DNA of 64,000 bases from Diaporthe sp. PMI_573. Its lineage: Eukaryota; Ascomycota; Sordariomycetes; Diaporthales; Diaporthaceae. The position numbers were made by a program, and so were the translations under genes. The notes beneath the pieces were generated by a model. The model made no database searches. It saw only the letters and a list, made by a program, of their open reading frames with translations, and was not told the DNA's origin. The stretch lies in assembly GCA_021399435.1 (NCBI GenBank), contig JAJTUP010000012.1:1240001-1304000 (forward strand). The letters run 5' to 3'. Below, piece by piece: positions 37,589 through 48,370 of the stretch (positions are counted from its first letter, which is position 1; every line of letters begins with the position of its first letter).

Positions 37589-38917
37589 CTACAATTTCCT
37601 GCAGTAAAGAGTTTCGTCCGCCAACGCCGGGCCTAGGTAGCTGTCCGGCACAAGGTAGATGGTAGACCAAGAGCTGCACTGTGTACCCCATTTGGAGTCA
37701 GCGTCACAGTTCGTGTACTGATTCCACTTCCCACCTGATACCTGAGAAGCATAGTCCCACTCGCAGTATTTGTGGGTGGCCAGACATGACACCTTCGTAC
37801 CGTCGAAGCCAGGCTCCTTGCCCTGACAGTCTTCCACCTTGAAGATCTCGGAAAGGTTGGCCCAGCCAGAGTCCACAATCTTGTTGAGCACCTCGGTGCT
37901 GTCATCGAAGCCCCAGTCGTTGGTGTTGTGAAGCGCGTAGGTATTTCCTGCCTCCTCATCGACCCAGAACTGATAACAATTGCCTGCAGGGCCAAGGCTG
38001 GGGCAGTCTATGGCGCCTGTGTTGGTGGCGACATCCATGGCGATCACATCCGTGGACCTAGCAGACACAACATTGTTCCCCTTCAGTGCTTCTGAGAGGA
38101 TATAGAGCTGGAGATCGTGGAAGATGTCGACACTCTGAGTGTTCAGGCTGGTCACGGCGCGAGTGCTGAATCCGCCAGGCTCAGTCGCTGCAATGAAGAG
38201 AGTGCTGTTTCCTTGAAGCTCCTTGAGAGCATTCTCAAGGCTGGTCTGGTACTCGGTGACGAGGGTGGCCAATTCGCTTCCAATGTCGCCCAGCAGGATG
38301 AATCGCGCCGTTGAGCTACCGGCGATAGAGTCCATGAAGAAGCTAGACATGCCCGTGACAACCGCCAAGCCAGTGTTCAAAAGAGCAGAGAAAGGCCCTA
38401 GAGGTACGGCAGCAAGCATCCAAAAGCCGCCGCTTATAGCTGTCCACAGAAGAGTACTTGGGGAGGATGCGTCTGTGGGCGGGCTGACCGTAGCGACAAT
38501 GTCGTCGATGGTGGTCCCAGCCAAGCTGGCCCCATTCGATAGAGCTTCGGAGAACTGGTTGAAGAATTGGTACATGGCGTATATGTTCCAAAGTGTGTAG
38601 AACTGTTGAGAAGAGTAGTATGTGGCGTCGGAGCCAGTCGTCTCGAAAGAATCACACGTGCCCCGGCTGAGTAGATTGCACGTTTTTCCAGTGTAGCCAT
38701 TGTATTGGAGGAAGCACTGAGCGAATCCCAGGTTATCACAGTCAGCGGCCGTGCTATTGGCAGCAAGCCACTCCTTGATGTATCCCGAGACCTGGAGCTC
38801 AGCCCAGCATTCTGGCTGGAGGCCAGATTTGGAAGCAGGGGTGCAATCGAGCGAGGAGTTCTGAGCGAGTGCAAAGGTGGCAAAGAAGCCAAGTAAAAGA
38901 GAGTGTCTGAATGCCAT
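37589..38917 (-). CDS. Secreted fungal protein of unknown function
   Basis: A single-exon frame. The chosen ATG at 38917 gives 442 aa and a clear signal peptide (MAFRHSLLLGFFATFALAQ), with mature start near NSSLDC; the frame is open further upstream but without such a signal. The mature protein has a Cys-rich N-domain (residues 24-100: CTPASKSGLQPECW, NLGFAQCFLQYNGYTGKTCN, RGTCDSF). A hydrophobic middle follows (SGGFWMLAAVPLGPFSALLN). The C-domain is rich in Cys and Trp (CYQFWVDEEAGNTYALHNTN, THKYCEWDYAS, GTQCSSWSTIYLVPDSYLGP). Several N-glycosylation sites are present. It resembles a fungal family of secreted DUF proteins but I recognise no enzyme motif. The hydrophobic middle could be amphipathic or membrane-active; this is speculation. 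An effector role is possible but untested. Confidence 0.8.
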   Translation of the reverse strand: MAFRHSLLLGFFATFALAQNSSLDCTPASKSGLQPECWAELQVSGYIKEWLAANSTAADCDNLGFAQCFLQYNGYTGKTCNLLSRGTCDSFETTGSDATYYSSQQFYTLWNIYAMYQFFNQFSEALSNGASLAGTTIDDIVATVSPPTDASSPSTLLWTAISGGFWMLAAVPLGPFSALLNTGLAVVTGMSSFFMDSIAGSSTARFILLGDIGSELATLVTEYQTSLENALKELQGNSTLFIAATEPGGFSTRAVTSLNTQSVDIFHDLQLYILSEALKGNNVVSARSTDVIAMDVATNTGAIDCPSLGPAGNCYQFWVDEEAGNTYALHNTNDWGFDDSTEVLNKIVDSGWANLSEIFKVEDCQGKEPGFDGTKVSCLATHKYCEWDYASQVSGGKWNQYTNCDADSKWGTQCSSWSTIYLVPDSYLGPALADETLYCRKL

Positions 38918-39041
38918 TTGAGGTCGTAAAGAACAGAACAGCAAGTCAAAAGGAGTGTGATCGTCTGAACGACAAATTCAAGTTGGTAGTAACCTCCGCG
39001 GCTGCCTTGAGCTTGATTCTGGATGTCACCGCGATGAGAAG

Positions 39042-39085
<44 letters not shown>

Positions 39086-39887
39086 AATTCAGCCTGAAGT
39101 CCATTACATACAGGAGCTTCAAATGATATGCACGATATCGAACAGTAGCTTGACGTGCTCTTGGCGTTGGGGGCGGATAAAAATAGATACTGCTATAATT
39201 ATTACCCGTGTGGGCGTCCTCGGCGTAGGCGTAAGATCTCTACCAGCTTTTTGAATCGCACCCATGCTGATCTTCCCATAAACATTTTCCCGAGAGGCTC
39301 TGGACGCGATTAGCTGTCCAGCAGCTCCTGCACGTGTAGTATTCTACACATTTCTGACTCATGCAGACGTTTTCCTGTATAGATAACAATCCTAAATGTT
39401 TTGACTAAATAGATTTACGACTTACTACCTTATATTGTATAGATAAGCTTGACGACTTTAGGATCCAACCGCGTGTTGCGCGATATGCCCTGGGATTGAA
39501 GACCCAAATAGGCGGCCAGTCTCGTTAATACGTTCCAAACGAAAAAGTCATGGGAGTGACGGAACGACCTGCAGACTCTTATAATCTTGGTTAAGCCTCT
39601 TCAACTAACTTTACATAATCTTAATTAATAACACATCTTACCAACCACAATTTTTTTAAGCCAGTCGCTGTGACAAAAGGGGCCAGAATTTCTAGTTTGT
39701 GGTTGAGCGTTTCTTTCATTTGTGGTGTGCCTTGAAGTCATGGGGTGGCCCACAGCTTGATTAAATTTCAGACGTATTAGACGTTATAATTAGGCAGTGC
39801 TACAGGAATTCAAGCTGCTCATGACTTCTGGATCATGGCAATGGCACATGGTCCGCTAGCTAGGATGGAAATTACCCCCTCCATGAC
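38918..39887. other. AT-rich intergenic island
   Basis: Roughly 970 nt that start with an (AT)18 tract and continue A/T-rich, with TTAATTAATAACAC-like runs near 39620 and TATATTGTATAGATA near 39432. Base use is clearly unlike the flanking coding sequence. It may be an old repeat altered by C-to-T mutation (RIP-like), but I recognise no transposase frame or terminal repeats. Confidence 0.5.
39047..39082. repeat. (AT)18 microsatellite
   Basis: An uninterrupted run of 18 AT dinucleotides about 130 nt upstream of the secreted-protein start, therefore within its promoter. Confidence 0.98.
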
Positions 39888-40683
39888 TTATTTGCCAACT
39901 TCCTCCACGATTGCTGCCGCGTTGGCGAAGGACAGCTCGTCCATCGTTTCTTTCCACAGCTGGTCAGAAATCTTTGCGCCCTCGTCCGTGTAGACGATGG
40001 GAGGCATGCTAAAGTAGTACATGTATGTTTAACTTGGTGCGGCAGGGGTAGACAGTAGAACTGGGGTGATCACTTACGGCACGATCTTCTGGAAGGACAG
40101 GAACTGTCCGTGGACTTCCTCCCCGTGGGCAACGGCGGCGTCTGTCATCATGCGGGCACCGACGGCGGAGGAGTTGCCGACACGGCGGTGGATCATGTTC
40201 ACGACGGATCCTGCGGGCGTCTTGTCGATGTCGCGGTTGAACTGAGAGTCGTGGATGGCGCCGGGCGAGGCGGCGTCGATGACGGCCACCGAGGGGGGCA
40301 CCTTGTGGGCGAGGGCACGGACGAAGAAGTGGCCCAGCAGCTTGGAGACGAACATGCGGTCGTTGGTGTTGTCGGCGAGGTTCCCGGGGCCCTCGAGGGC
40401 GGCCAGGATGGGCAGGTCCTCGCCGACGGGGAAGCGGGCCCAGTTGGCTACCTCGGACAGGGTCAGGGTGATGGGGGTCGGCTGGGGCTGGCTGGGGCGC
40501 ACGCGCCTCGCGACGGGCAGGGGCAGGACGGCCAGCAGCGCGGTGGACAGGTAGTTGACCTGGATGATCTCGTCGTGGCCGGTGGCGGTGTTGACGATGC
40601 GGTTGGTGGGGTGGAAGCCGGCGTTGAGGACGGCGACGTCGAGGCGGGAAACGCCTTGGGAAACCAGATCAGGTGCAGTTCAA
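39888..40683 (-). pseudogene. Truncated SDR remnant without Rossmann start
   Basis: The C-terminal two thirds of a fungal short-chain dehydrogenase, read as 40683-40078 and 40008-39888 with a good 69-nt intron (GTAAGT...TTTAG). It contains RLDVAVLNAGFHPTNRIV, HDEIIQVNYLSTALLAVLPL, VIDAASPGAIHDSQFN, and ends TDEGAKISDQLWKET... to EEVGK. Upstream of about 40683 the frame meets a stop. I find no TGxxxGxG cofactor loop in the next several hundred bases on this strand, so the N-terminal ~90 residues are missing. In the active-site segment NDRMFVSKLLGHFF the Tyr of YxxxK is replaced by Met. Both facts indicate an inactive remnant. Codon use is GC-rich, unlike the AT-rich island next to it. Confidence 0.8.
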
Positions 40684-41586
40684 GGCAACAAGACTTGGGA
40701 GAAGAGGGCGAAGGAAGGCTTGGGTGTGATGTTATGGTGACAGCTGCCTTGCAATTGACTGCCGGCCTATTGCTGCCCTGCCACAAGTCGTCTGTCGCTG
40801 TACACGATAGAATAATACATGTACTTAGCCAAGTAGGTAGGATCCTGCCGTTGCACAAGAGGACCATACACATCTTGTAACCCTGACTGAGATCTCTGTC
40901 GGCTGTAACCAACATCTCTGTTGGTTATGCCTGGCTTGCTAACCGACCAACTACAACCGCATGCCCGCCAACAAGAAAACGGATTGTCATGATACCACAG
41001 TAGCGTGTAAAGGATCGCGGCATGGTCCGCAGCCATGCCGTAACTGGCTGTTATCCCGCTGTGAACAAGCAGAAATCCTACTTGAATGAATTGTTTACAT
41101 TGATTTGAAGTAATGAGAGTTTGCGCAGTTAAGCGTAACGATAACCCACGTTAAGCATCAATATTGCGGGTTTGTAATGTCATGACTCCTTTTCATTCGC
41201 ATACTCTATAAGCTGACCAATTAAATTGTTCAAAATAGCGTATAGCAATTTGAACACTGACAGATTTACAGTTGAGGTCAACGATAGCTTCGAGACGAGC
41301 CATATTCATCAGGTTCTAGTGATCTGAAATTGGAAGTTGCCCAGTTCCGAAGTACAGTTACGAGGATGTACAATGGAAGCCGCTCAGTCTGCGCAGTGAT
41401 GTAGCAGTGACTGTAAGGTCTGTTCTGCATTGCATCATGACATTTCTTCTAAGGCGCAGTATCGCTTCACTCTTATAACACAGAGCTGCTGGTATCTCTC
41501 GTGGGCTTGAAGTATAGATACAATGAGCCGAATCATCCAATGATCTGTGACTGCCTTCTGTGACGCTAAGTGGCACACTCTTCTGC
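40684..41586. other. Intergenic beside the SDR remnant
   Basis: About 900 nt with no supportable gene. It was checked for the missing SDR N-terminus on the minus strand and none was found. Confidence 0.5.
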
Positions 41587-44500
41587 TCACAACACGCTCC
41601 ACTGTAGCTCCCAGTCCGAGTTCCAAGTCCCGTTGGAAGTGAGACTATTGAGACCTGAAATGCTAAGAATATTGGTTGTGCTGTCCCAAGACCAACCCTC
41701 CGTCACCGCTTCTCCGTTGAGCTTCACGTCGGATACTTGGCCGGCTACGCCCAGGACCGTGATATTGCCCAGGGCGACCGAGTCTGTGTAATCGCCCGTA
41801 GGCTTCGCAGTCACGGAGGTGTTTGAGACAGAAAGCTACAGAGATTTTGGTCAGTGTCACGGCAATTAACCGACAGAACATTGCACCACACCAGTACGCA
41901 CCTGCACCCAAGTGGTGGCGTTGGGTTCCAAGCTTTCGCCATCGTCCAGATACAACGTCCCATGAGCGTTCCCCTGCAAATCAAGTGCTACAAGCAGGCC
42001 CCACGGGTTCTGTCGACTCTCTGCTGTCGTCTTGCCAGGCTGTTGAGTAGGTATGATACTTCCTCCGCGGACGTACACTGGAATGTGCCCCAACGGCGCG
42101 CCAATGGTGACGTTCTGGCCCCTGGACACACCGGTGACGGCAGTCTGGTTGTACCAATCATACCACACGGTAGTACCGTCGCCTGAACCGGGGAAGACCC
42201 CATCAACGGTCTCAGCACCCTGCGTCAGAACCGGCGTGACCAAGACAGAACCACCGAGCAGGAACTGATGGTCAGCATTCGCCAGCCACGGCTCCTCGGG
42301 GAATTCCCACGCCAGTGCACGCAGGACGGTGCTGCCGGTCGAGTGTGCCTCCGCAAATAGAGTGTAAATGTACGGGAGGAGAGTATACCGGATCGCCATG
42401 GCCGAACGGCTCGCCTCCGCCACGCTCTCCCAGACGTAAGGCTCTTGAGAGTTCGCGCCGAGGGTGTTGTGGTTGCGATAAAATGGGAAGAAGGCGCCGA
42501 CCTGCATCCAGCGGTTGCAGAGCTCCAGGTCCGAGTTGCCTGCGAAGCCGCAGACGTCAGGCCCGAACATGGGGATGCCGAAGATGCTGAAGGACAGGGC
42601 CTGGGAGATCGCCAGCACCATGGATGACCACACGCTGTAGTTATCGCCTCCCCAGTGCCCGGCCCACTTCCCGGAGCCGGCGAACGTGGCTCGGCCGATG
42701 ATGAATGGCCGCTTGCCGGGCAGGGTGTCGAGGAGGCCGTGGTAAGTGGCATTGAGGATCTGGTGGCCGAACAGATTGTGGAAGTCATATTCCTGCGTGC
42801 CGCCGTGGTGGGTAGCGTTTGGTGAGACCGCATGGACTGCGAGATCCCCGCTTACGTGGTCGATGACATAGGGAGGGTAGTTGACGCTCCTCACGCCAGG
42901 CGTGGGCGTTGTACGAAGATATGAGGTCGTTGTAGACGACGAACTTGACGCTGTCGCTGAGGAGGCAGAGGCCTGAGCCGCGCTCGCAGATGACGCAGCT
43001 GCAGCCTCGGTAGCGTTGGTGAGGTTGAAGCCTTCAGGGTAGCCGAACACAAAGTTACCAGGCTCGCCTGGAAGCAGAAATGGTGCTAATCATGACGTTA
43101 GTCCTGCTACTGATCCTCAAGTGTTGCATTATAGAACATTCCAAAACATGAAAGACGGGGTACCGTGACAGGAGAAGAGTGATGCTTACGGTGGACGGGG
43201 TTGAGAGAGACGTTGCCGCTGCCACAGCTCCCGACACAGAACGATGAGACTTCGCTCATATCAATCCAGATCCCGTCAAAGGAGACATTCTGATACCAAG
43301 TTGATATCTCATTCCTCCACCAGGCGAAGGCACCTGAGCCATTGGTGGCGCCTAAAGAGTCACCAACCCAATCAGGGAAAACTGTTGCGATGTCAGAATC
43401 TTCTCCCATCTACCGCTCTAACTGACACACAATGGCCTTATCAAGTGCGGGTATCTCTTGAATTCCCCAGCTATGGTCGGAGAAAGACTTACCAGTGTAC
43501 CCAGGCCAGACGGTGCCAATATATAGTGACTCATCGGGGTTCAGCATGAAAGCACCAGCTTCGATCCCGCGGTCATAAATAGGGTAAGAATCACTCGCAT
43601 TGTCCGGGTTCGGATGATAAATCGCGGAGTCGACGATAGGAATGTAGTGCTGGCTGTTTGCATGCAGCTTTGAGAGAAACTGGGCGCCCTCCTCGTAGCT
43701 GAACGTATTCTGGTCGTTCTCAAAGTCCCGGTACTGATTCATGTAATCGATGTCCGTCCAGATCGTCTCCAGCGGGATGTTGGATGCGGCAAAGTTGTCG
43801 ACGACCTCCTGCAGCCTGGTCCAGTTCTCATAGCCCCACCTGCACTGGTGGTATCCGAAGGTCCAGTACTGCTGCTGGGCTGGGAGGCCCACGGTGCTGA
43901 CCTGGTATGACTTGACCACGTCTGATGCCGACGGCCCAGAGTAGAAATACAGGTCGATCGTGCCTCCCAGAGCCCTCCAGGTGATGCCCTCAGGCCGCAG
44001 CAGGACCTCTTGTGGATGCGCGTTACGCTGAAAAACGCCATGAGTTGACGCGTTATATGACACTGATGTGTCAGTGGCGTTTGCTACGTAGGTTTGTTGT
44101 CCGTCCACGTCCTGGAAGTACCTAGTATCTAAGTAGACTGGGTGCACTCCGTAGATGTTCTCATCTATTGGGTTTCCAACATCCGCCGCATAAAAGGTTC
44201 CTGCTCCAAGATTAGCACCGGGCTTTCTAACAACTTCTCATAAACCTACTCGTCAGATTATTGCCCAGTCTGAAGCCGTGCATAACTTCGCCAAGACCGT
44301 AGAGATTGTAGTTCTCGGGCAGAGGCGAGACGAACTCGATGAATTGGTCCTCATACACAATCTTGCTTCCCTGGGTAGTGAATAGAGTGTCGCCGCTGGA
44401 CTTCCTCTTCACCGTGAACGAAAAAGTAGGGTCGTTTGTCCACGACAGCTCGAAGTCACTGCTTTCGGAGCTCGTATCCCCAGCACTGGATGACACAGGC

Positions 44501-44931
44501 TTTGGGACAATGGCTTCGGGTAGGAGGAACCATGTCTCATTCTCAGGGCCAATATACCGGGGCTGGATGCCGATGTGCAGGCGGTCCGAAGCTTGATGCT
44601 CGACGGTCAGGGTCAGCTGCTCAATCTCGTTGCCGTAGACATTGCATGCGTCACCGGCCAGGCTCAAATCTGCCGTGAAACCGTTTGTTGTATTTTGCAC
44701 GTTTGACGCCGTGTACCCGGGGCAGACACTTTGCGCATCTATAGCTTCCGGGTCCTCGACATTCGGTAGAAGAGGTTGCCCTACATCGGAATCTGCAGGG
44801 ACGGTGAAAACCTCTCTAGAGCTCGCCGTCGTCCCCGTCTGACTGGATGTGGATGAAGGGGTCTGGGCCAACCCGGCGGGACATGCTCCCAGCAAGAACC
44901 AAGTCAACAAGAGGGAAGCCATCACTGCCAT
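41587..44931 (-). CDS. Secreted GH31 alpha-glucosidase
   Basis: GH31 alpha-glucosidases cleave alpha-linked glucose from the non-reducing ends of maltose, starch fragments and related glucans. Five exons (44931-44250, 44200-43493, 43381-43190, 43085-41902, 41835-41587) give 1004 aa. The start was chosen for its signal peptide (MAVMASLLLTWFLLGACPAG, cut near GLAQ). The frame is open upstream to an ATG at 45114, but that would bury the signal. An N-terminal beta-sandwich ends near YGLGEVMHGFRLGNNLTR. The (beta/alpha)8 barrel carries WTFGYHQCRWGY and IWTDIDYMNQYRDF. The nucleophile Asp is near residue 504 in WIDMSE, and the acid/base Asp near 675 in HWGGDN. The C-terminal beta domains include HIPVYVRGGSIIPTQ. 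An Ala/Ser/Thr linker interrupts the barrel at about 554-587. Many N-glycosylation sites fit secretion. The introns are 49, 111, 104 and 66 nt. Confidence 0.94.
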
Positions 44932-46845
44932 GTCCACGTACTTGGTAAACTTGCGGGGGAGTGCTAGTCTCAATGTGAGCCAGAGGCAGAAGGTGAAGAC
45001 CAAGGCCGGGTCGATCACTTTAAATATCGAAGGAGGCTCCAAGCGAACATTTGACCGAAAGAGGGCAGCCAACCCCGGAGGGGTGAGGGCGACCTTGGAG
45101 ATCTCTCCACGCATAGTGATGTCCACCCAATGTCATAGGATTCTCTGTCGTGCCCCGAAGGGGGGAGGCCCACCATGGGAGCAGTGCGTTTGGTGCCACA
45201 AGATCGGGCCATGGGCGAATAACTAGATCTCACCGGGCCGACTGCAGACCTATCGCTGCATGTATCGCGAGACTTACAGCGACGCAGCTGAGGGGGCGAT
45301 CGAGCCGTGTCGTCAGCGGTGTAGCACCGGGACTGGGACAAGCTCCAGCTAGGTCGAATTGCTTGGGCAGCCCCTCCCGGATGCTAAGCTCTGCGGGTGG
45401 TGTTCACCCCAAAAGGAGAGAAGAAGCTTAAATCCCGCCTTGGTTTCCCCGCAGTGTCACCTCAACCAGCAGCCAAGCGACGACGATCTGGGCTGACCGA
45501 GCAGCACTAACAGCCGAGCAAGATGTCACTGGCTTCGTAAGGGGAATTCTCGCAAGAAATCTCGGCCGTACTCTCTTGTCGCATGCAAGCCATCGCGGCC
45601 AAGTACATAATATTTGCCATTGATTACTTGACAAGTCATCTCGGCTTGGTTGCGAAGTGCTTTTCGGCAGTGTGCAAGCCACCTCACCATTAGGTGGAAG
45701 AAATAGATCCACACAATCTACATATAAGTCCATTGCATGTGGTTGGTCCAAAACAAACCTAGGGCCCAATACTAAAAGGCTGTCAATTGTGGCAAGGTTT
45801 GCGTGCCTCTGAATAATTTCCGCTGTGTGCCAATTGTCCTTTATCAAAACTTCGATTCTCTCGTCCCTGGTTCAACATGGATATTCATTTCGGGACCTGC
45901 CTCAAGAACAAATTCAATTGTACTGGCCCGTGTAATACGTGGGTTGCTTACAGATAAGATGAACAACATCGGAACTCTCTCACTATGTCAACAATATCCG
46001 AATATCAGCCTCCGATACAAGTAGAATGGGGAAAAGTTCCGTCAACTGGGCCTGCAGGCGTGCAAGGCTAAAAGTATTTTGCTGGGCCCCTAGCCGCCGC
46101 CTGCCTCCTCGATTGACCATGATAAGCCACAACAGCTTGTGTGTATCCTCGATAGCTCCGAGCTGATGCTGATCGTGTTGACATTTTGAGTTGGGCTTTG
46201 AACACTTGGCTGGGTTTCGTCGTTCAGGATATTTTGTGGCGACTGGGCATGAATACTCTACTACGAAGAGCCAGAATTCTGTAAGTTTTAGCCTCTGCTA
46301 TGAGACCAAAAACTGGTTGAGGGGTACACAGTGGAGAGAGGAAAAGAATATCTATTAGGTTGTTACAGTAAATATGACGAGCCCCAATGAGTCTCTCAGC
46401 ATTGAGCAATGTCTGACTATTCTAAAGAAACTGTCGCCTCCCAACACGTGACCAGTCACAAGGTCAAGATAAGCTGGGTAGAATATACTTCATTTCAAGT
46501 TCAATAAGCCACTCTGAGTGTGTTCAGAGACTAGCAGCCAGTAGCATGCCCAGAGTTGGGATCCCTGCCCAGCATTGAACGTGCGAATCAGTGAATCTCA
46601 CGAGGGCGGGGGATTTATAGAGTCCGTCCAACCATGAATTCTCTCAACCGATTAAGTTTACTTTTAAGCTCACCCGAGTCAAGTAGTCTCCTTATAGCTT
46701 TCGTAGGAAAAAGTCTCGCTGGCAACAAAACCAGAGACAGGCAGTTCTGTCTTTATTCACAACACATCCAACCTGACGCCCGGCTTCTAGAAGGGGTGAT
46801 CGAAGGGAAATCTGCTATGTCTCCTCTCACAGGTAAACGTCTCTT
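44932..46845. promoter_or_regulatory. Divergent intergenic region, alpha-glucosidase to Pth11-like gene
   Basis: About 1.9 kb between divergent starts. Because the GH31 gene is likely sugar-regulated in related fungi, AmyR- or CreA-type sites are expected here, but I did not identify a convincing set. No gene was supported on either strand. Confidence 0.35.
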
Positions 46846-48370
46846 ATGGCCCCTTTACAGGACAATCTGCCCCTGGACATCGCGACGGGAAAAGATGACA
46901 CGCCTGTTGTCGTGGTCACCGTGGTTATGACGCTCATCGCGACAATATTCATCGCCTTGAGGTTGTACGGTTGCCTTTTCATATTGCGCCGACGCCTCTA
47001 TCTGGAAGAATGGCTCACCGTGATCAACCAGGTGCGTCGGGATCAACCCCAAGTGACTTGGCAAATCTCAACTGGCTCACTCTGAACGCCCGAACCGAGT
47101 CACTAACCGCACAGTCCTTACTTAGATCGACCTGTGGCTGACCGCAGCATTCGTTATCAATCTGTATGCAACAACGGCGGCCGGGCGACACTGGGCGACG
47201 TTGTCTAACTCCGAACGAACCAAGGCTGTGTTCTGGCACAATGTCCTCACTGCACCGTCCGTGCTGGGTCTCGGTCTACCAAAGCTGACTGTGGTGAGCC
47301 TCCTGACTCGAGTATTCAAACCAGGAGAGCTTCACCAGGCCATACTTTGGAGTTCAGCTATCCTGTGTGTCGCAAACTTTGTGGTTGTCGTCTTGCTGGC
47401 TTGGTTACCTTGCAGCCCTATATCTGCGGCGTGGGATATTGGTCTAACAGCAAAAAAATGTCTGGACTCCCGGATCTACGTCAAGTTCTGCTACTACGCC
47501 ACGAGTGAGCTCACGTCTCGAGAGTTGATAGTGCGAATACACTAACAGGCCCTTCTAGCTTTCTCCGCCGCGGCAGACCTGTACTTCGCATTGTATCCGG
47601 CCTTTGTGTTTCGCAAGCTCGGGTGGGATATTCGAAAGAAATTGGTATTATCCAGTGTAATGGGACTTGGAATCTGGTGCGTCCTGACCCAACACGCTCA
47701 AGGCTCTGTTGGTCAAGGCATCAGCTGGAGAATGATGAACCATGGGCTCACCTTCCGTTGTAGCGCAACCGCCGTGGCGACTTACAAAATCACCACGCTT
47801 AAAGTGCTAACATTTACTGATGACTTCACCTGTAAGATCATGACATCAGATGCCAGGTTGTGCCAGGTTGTGCCAGGTTGTGCCAGGTTCGGTCTTGCTT
47901 GCTAAACTACAAATGCAGATCATATTTCCACGGCTATCATCCCCACCGTGGTTGAGGCGAATACAATAATGATCGCGGCTTGCATATCGACGTTGCACCC
48001 AGTCTACGAGCTCGTATGGAGGAAACTGACAGGTCAGACGCCGGCCGAAGAAGGTGACGCCGTGCAACGCCGGCGCCACAACGCAGACAACAACCCACAG
48101 GGTGCGAAGCGGGGATTCTGGTCCTTGTTGATGGAAAGGGACGTGTGGACTGAATCCACCACATTAACCACGCGTCCAAGCCGATGCCAGAGTCGAAGTG
48201 GTCCAGTGCCTACCTGTGAGAACGAGGAGATGGCTGAGATACCTATACGAACGCTGGAGGACGCGCGGGACCACCAGGGGCCTGATCAAGGACTAACGTG
48301 TGAGGGCAGGGCGGATAAAGCTCTTGTGAGACTGTATCATGCAGGACTGGGGTCAGATCCCGGCCGTTGA
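46846..48370 (+). CDS. Pth11-like seven-helix membrane protein (fungal rhodopsin-like domain)
   Basis: Exons: 46846-47031, 47126-47504, 47559-47676, 47764-47831 and 47919-48370, giving 400 aa. After a short outer N-terminus (no CFEM cysteines) there are seven predicted membrane segments: VVVVTVVMTLIATIFIALRL, the segment at LEEWLTVINQIDLWLTAAFV, VLTAPSVLGLGLPKLTVVSL, LWSSAILCVANFVVVVLLAW, FSAAADLYFALYPAFVF, LSSVMGLGICATAVATY, and the last near IPTVVEANTIMIAACISTLH. The conserved acidic residue of LEEW and the final EANTIMIAACISTL block are hallmarks of the fungal DUF3328-unrelated 'rhodopsin domain' family. The cytoplasmic tail is about 110 residues and polar. Some relatives sense surfaces or host cues, but most have no known ligand. 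The fourth exon is only 68 nt. Confidence 0.85.
47851..47889 (+). repeat. 10-bp tandem repeat inside an intron
   Basis: TGCCAGGTTG occurs three times perfectly, plus nine bases of a fourth copy, within the last intron (47832-47918) of the Pth11-like gene. Copies contain AGGT, so the array creates cryptic splice-like sites. Confidence 0.95.

Noticed and set aside
39300..39880. AT-rich sequence considered as a transposon
   Set aside because: No transposase frame, terminal inverted repeats or target-site duplication that I could find by eye; kept only as an AT-rich island.
40110..40880. 256-aa plus-strand frame rich in Gly/Asp/Val
   Set aside because: Antisense shadow of the SDR remnant on the minus strand.
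45428..45847. 139-aa minus-strand frame upstream of the GH31 gene
   Set aside because: No recognisable domain and irregular composition; likely chance.
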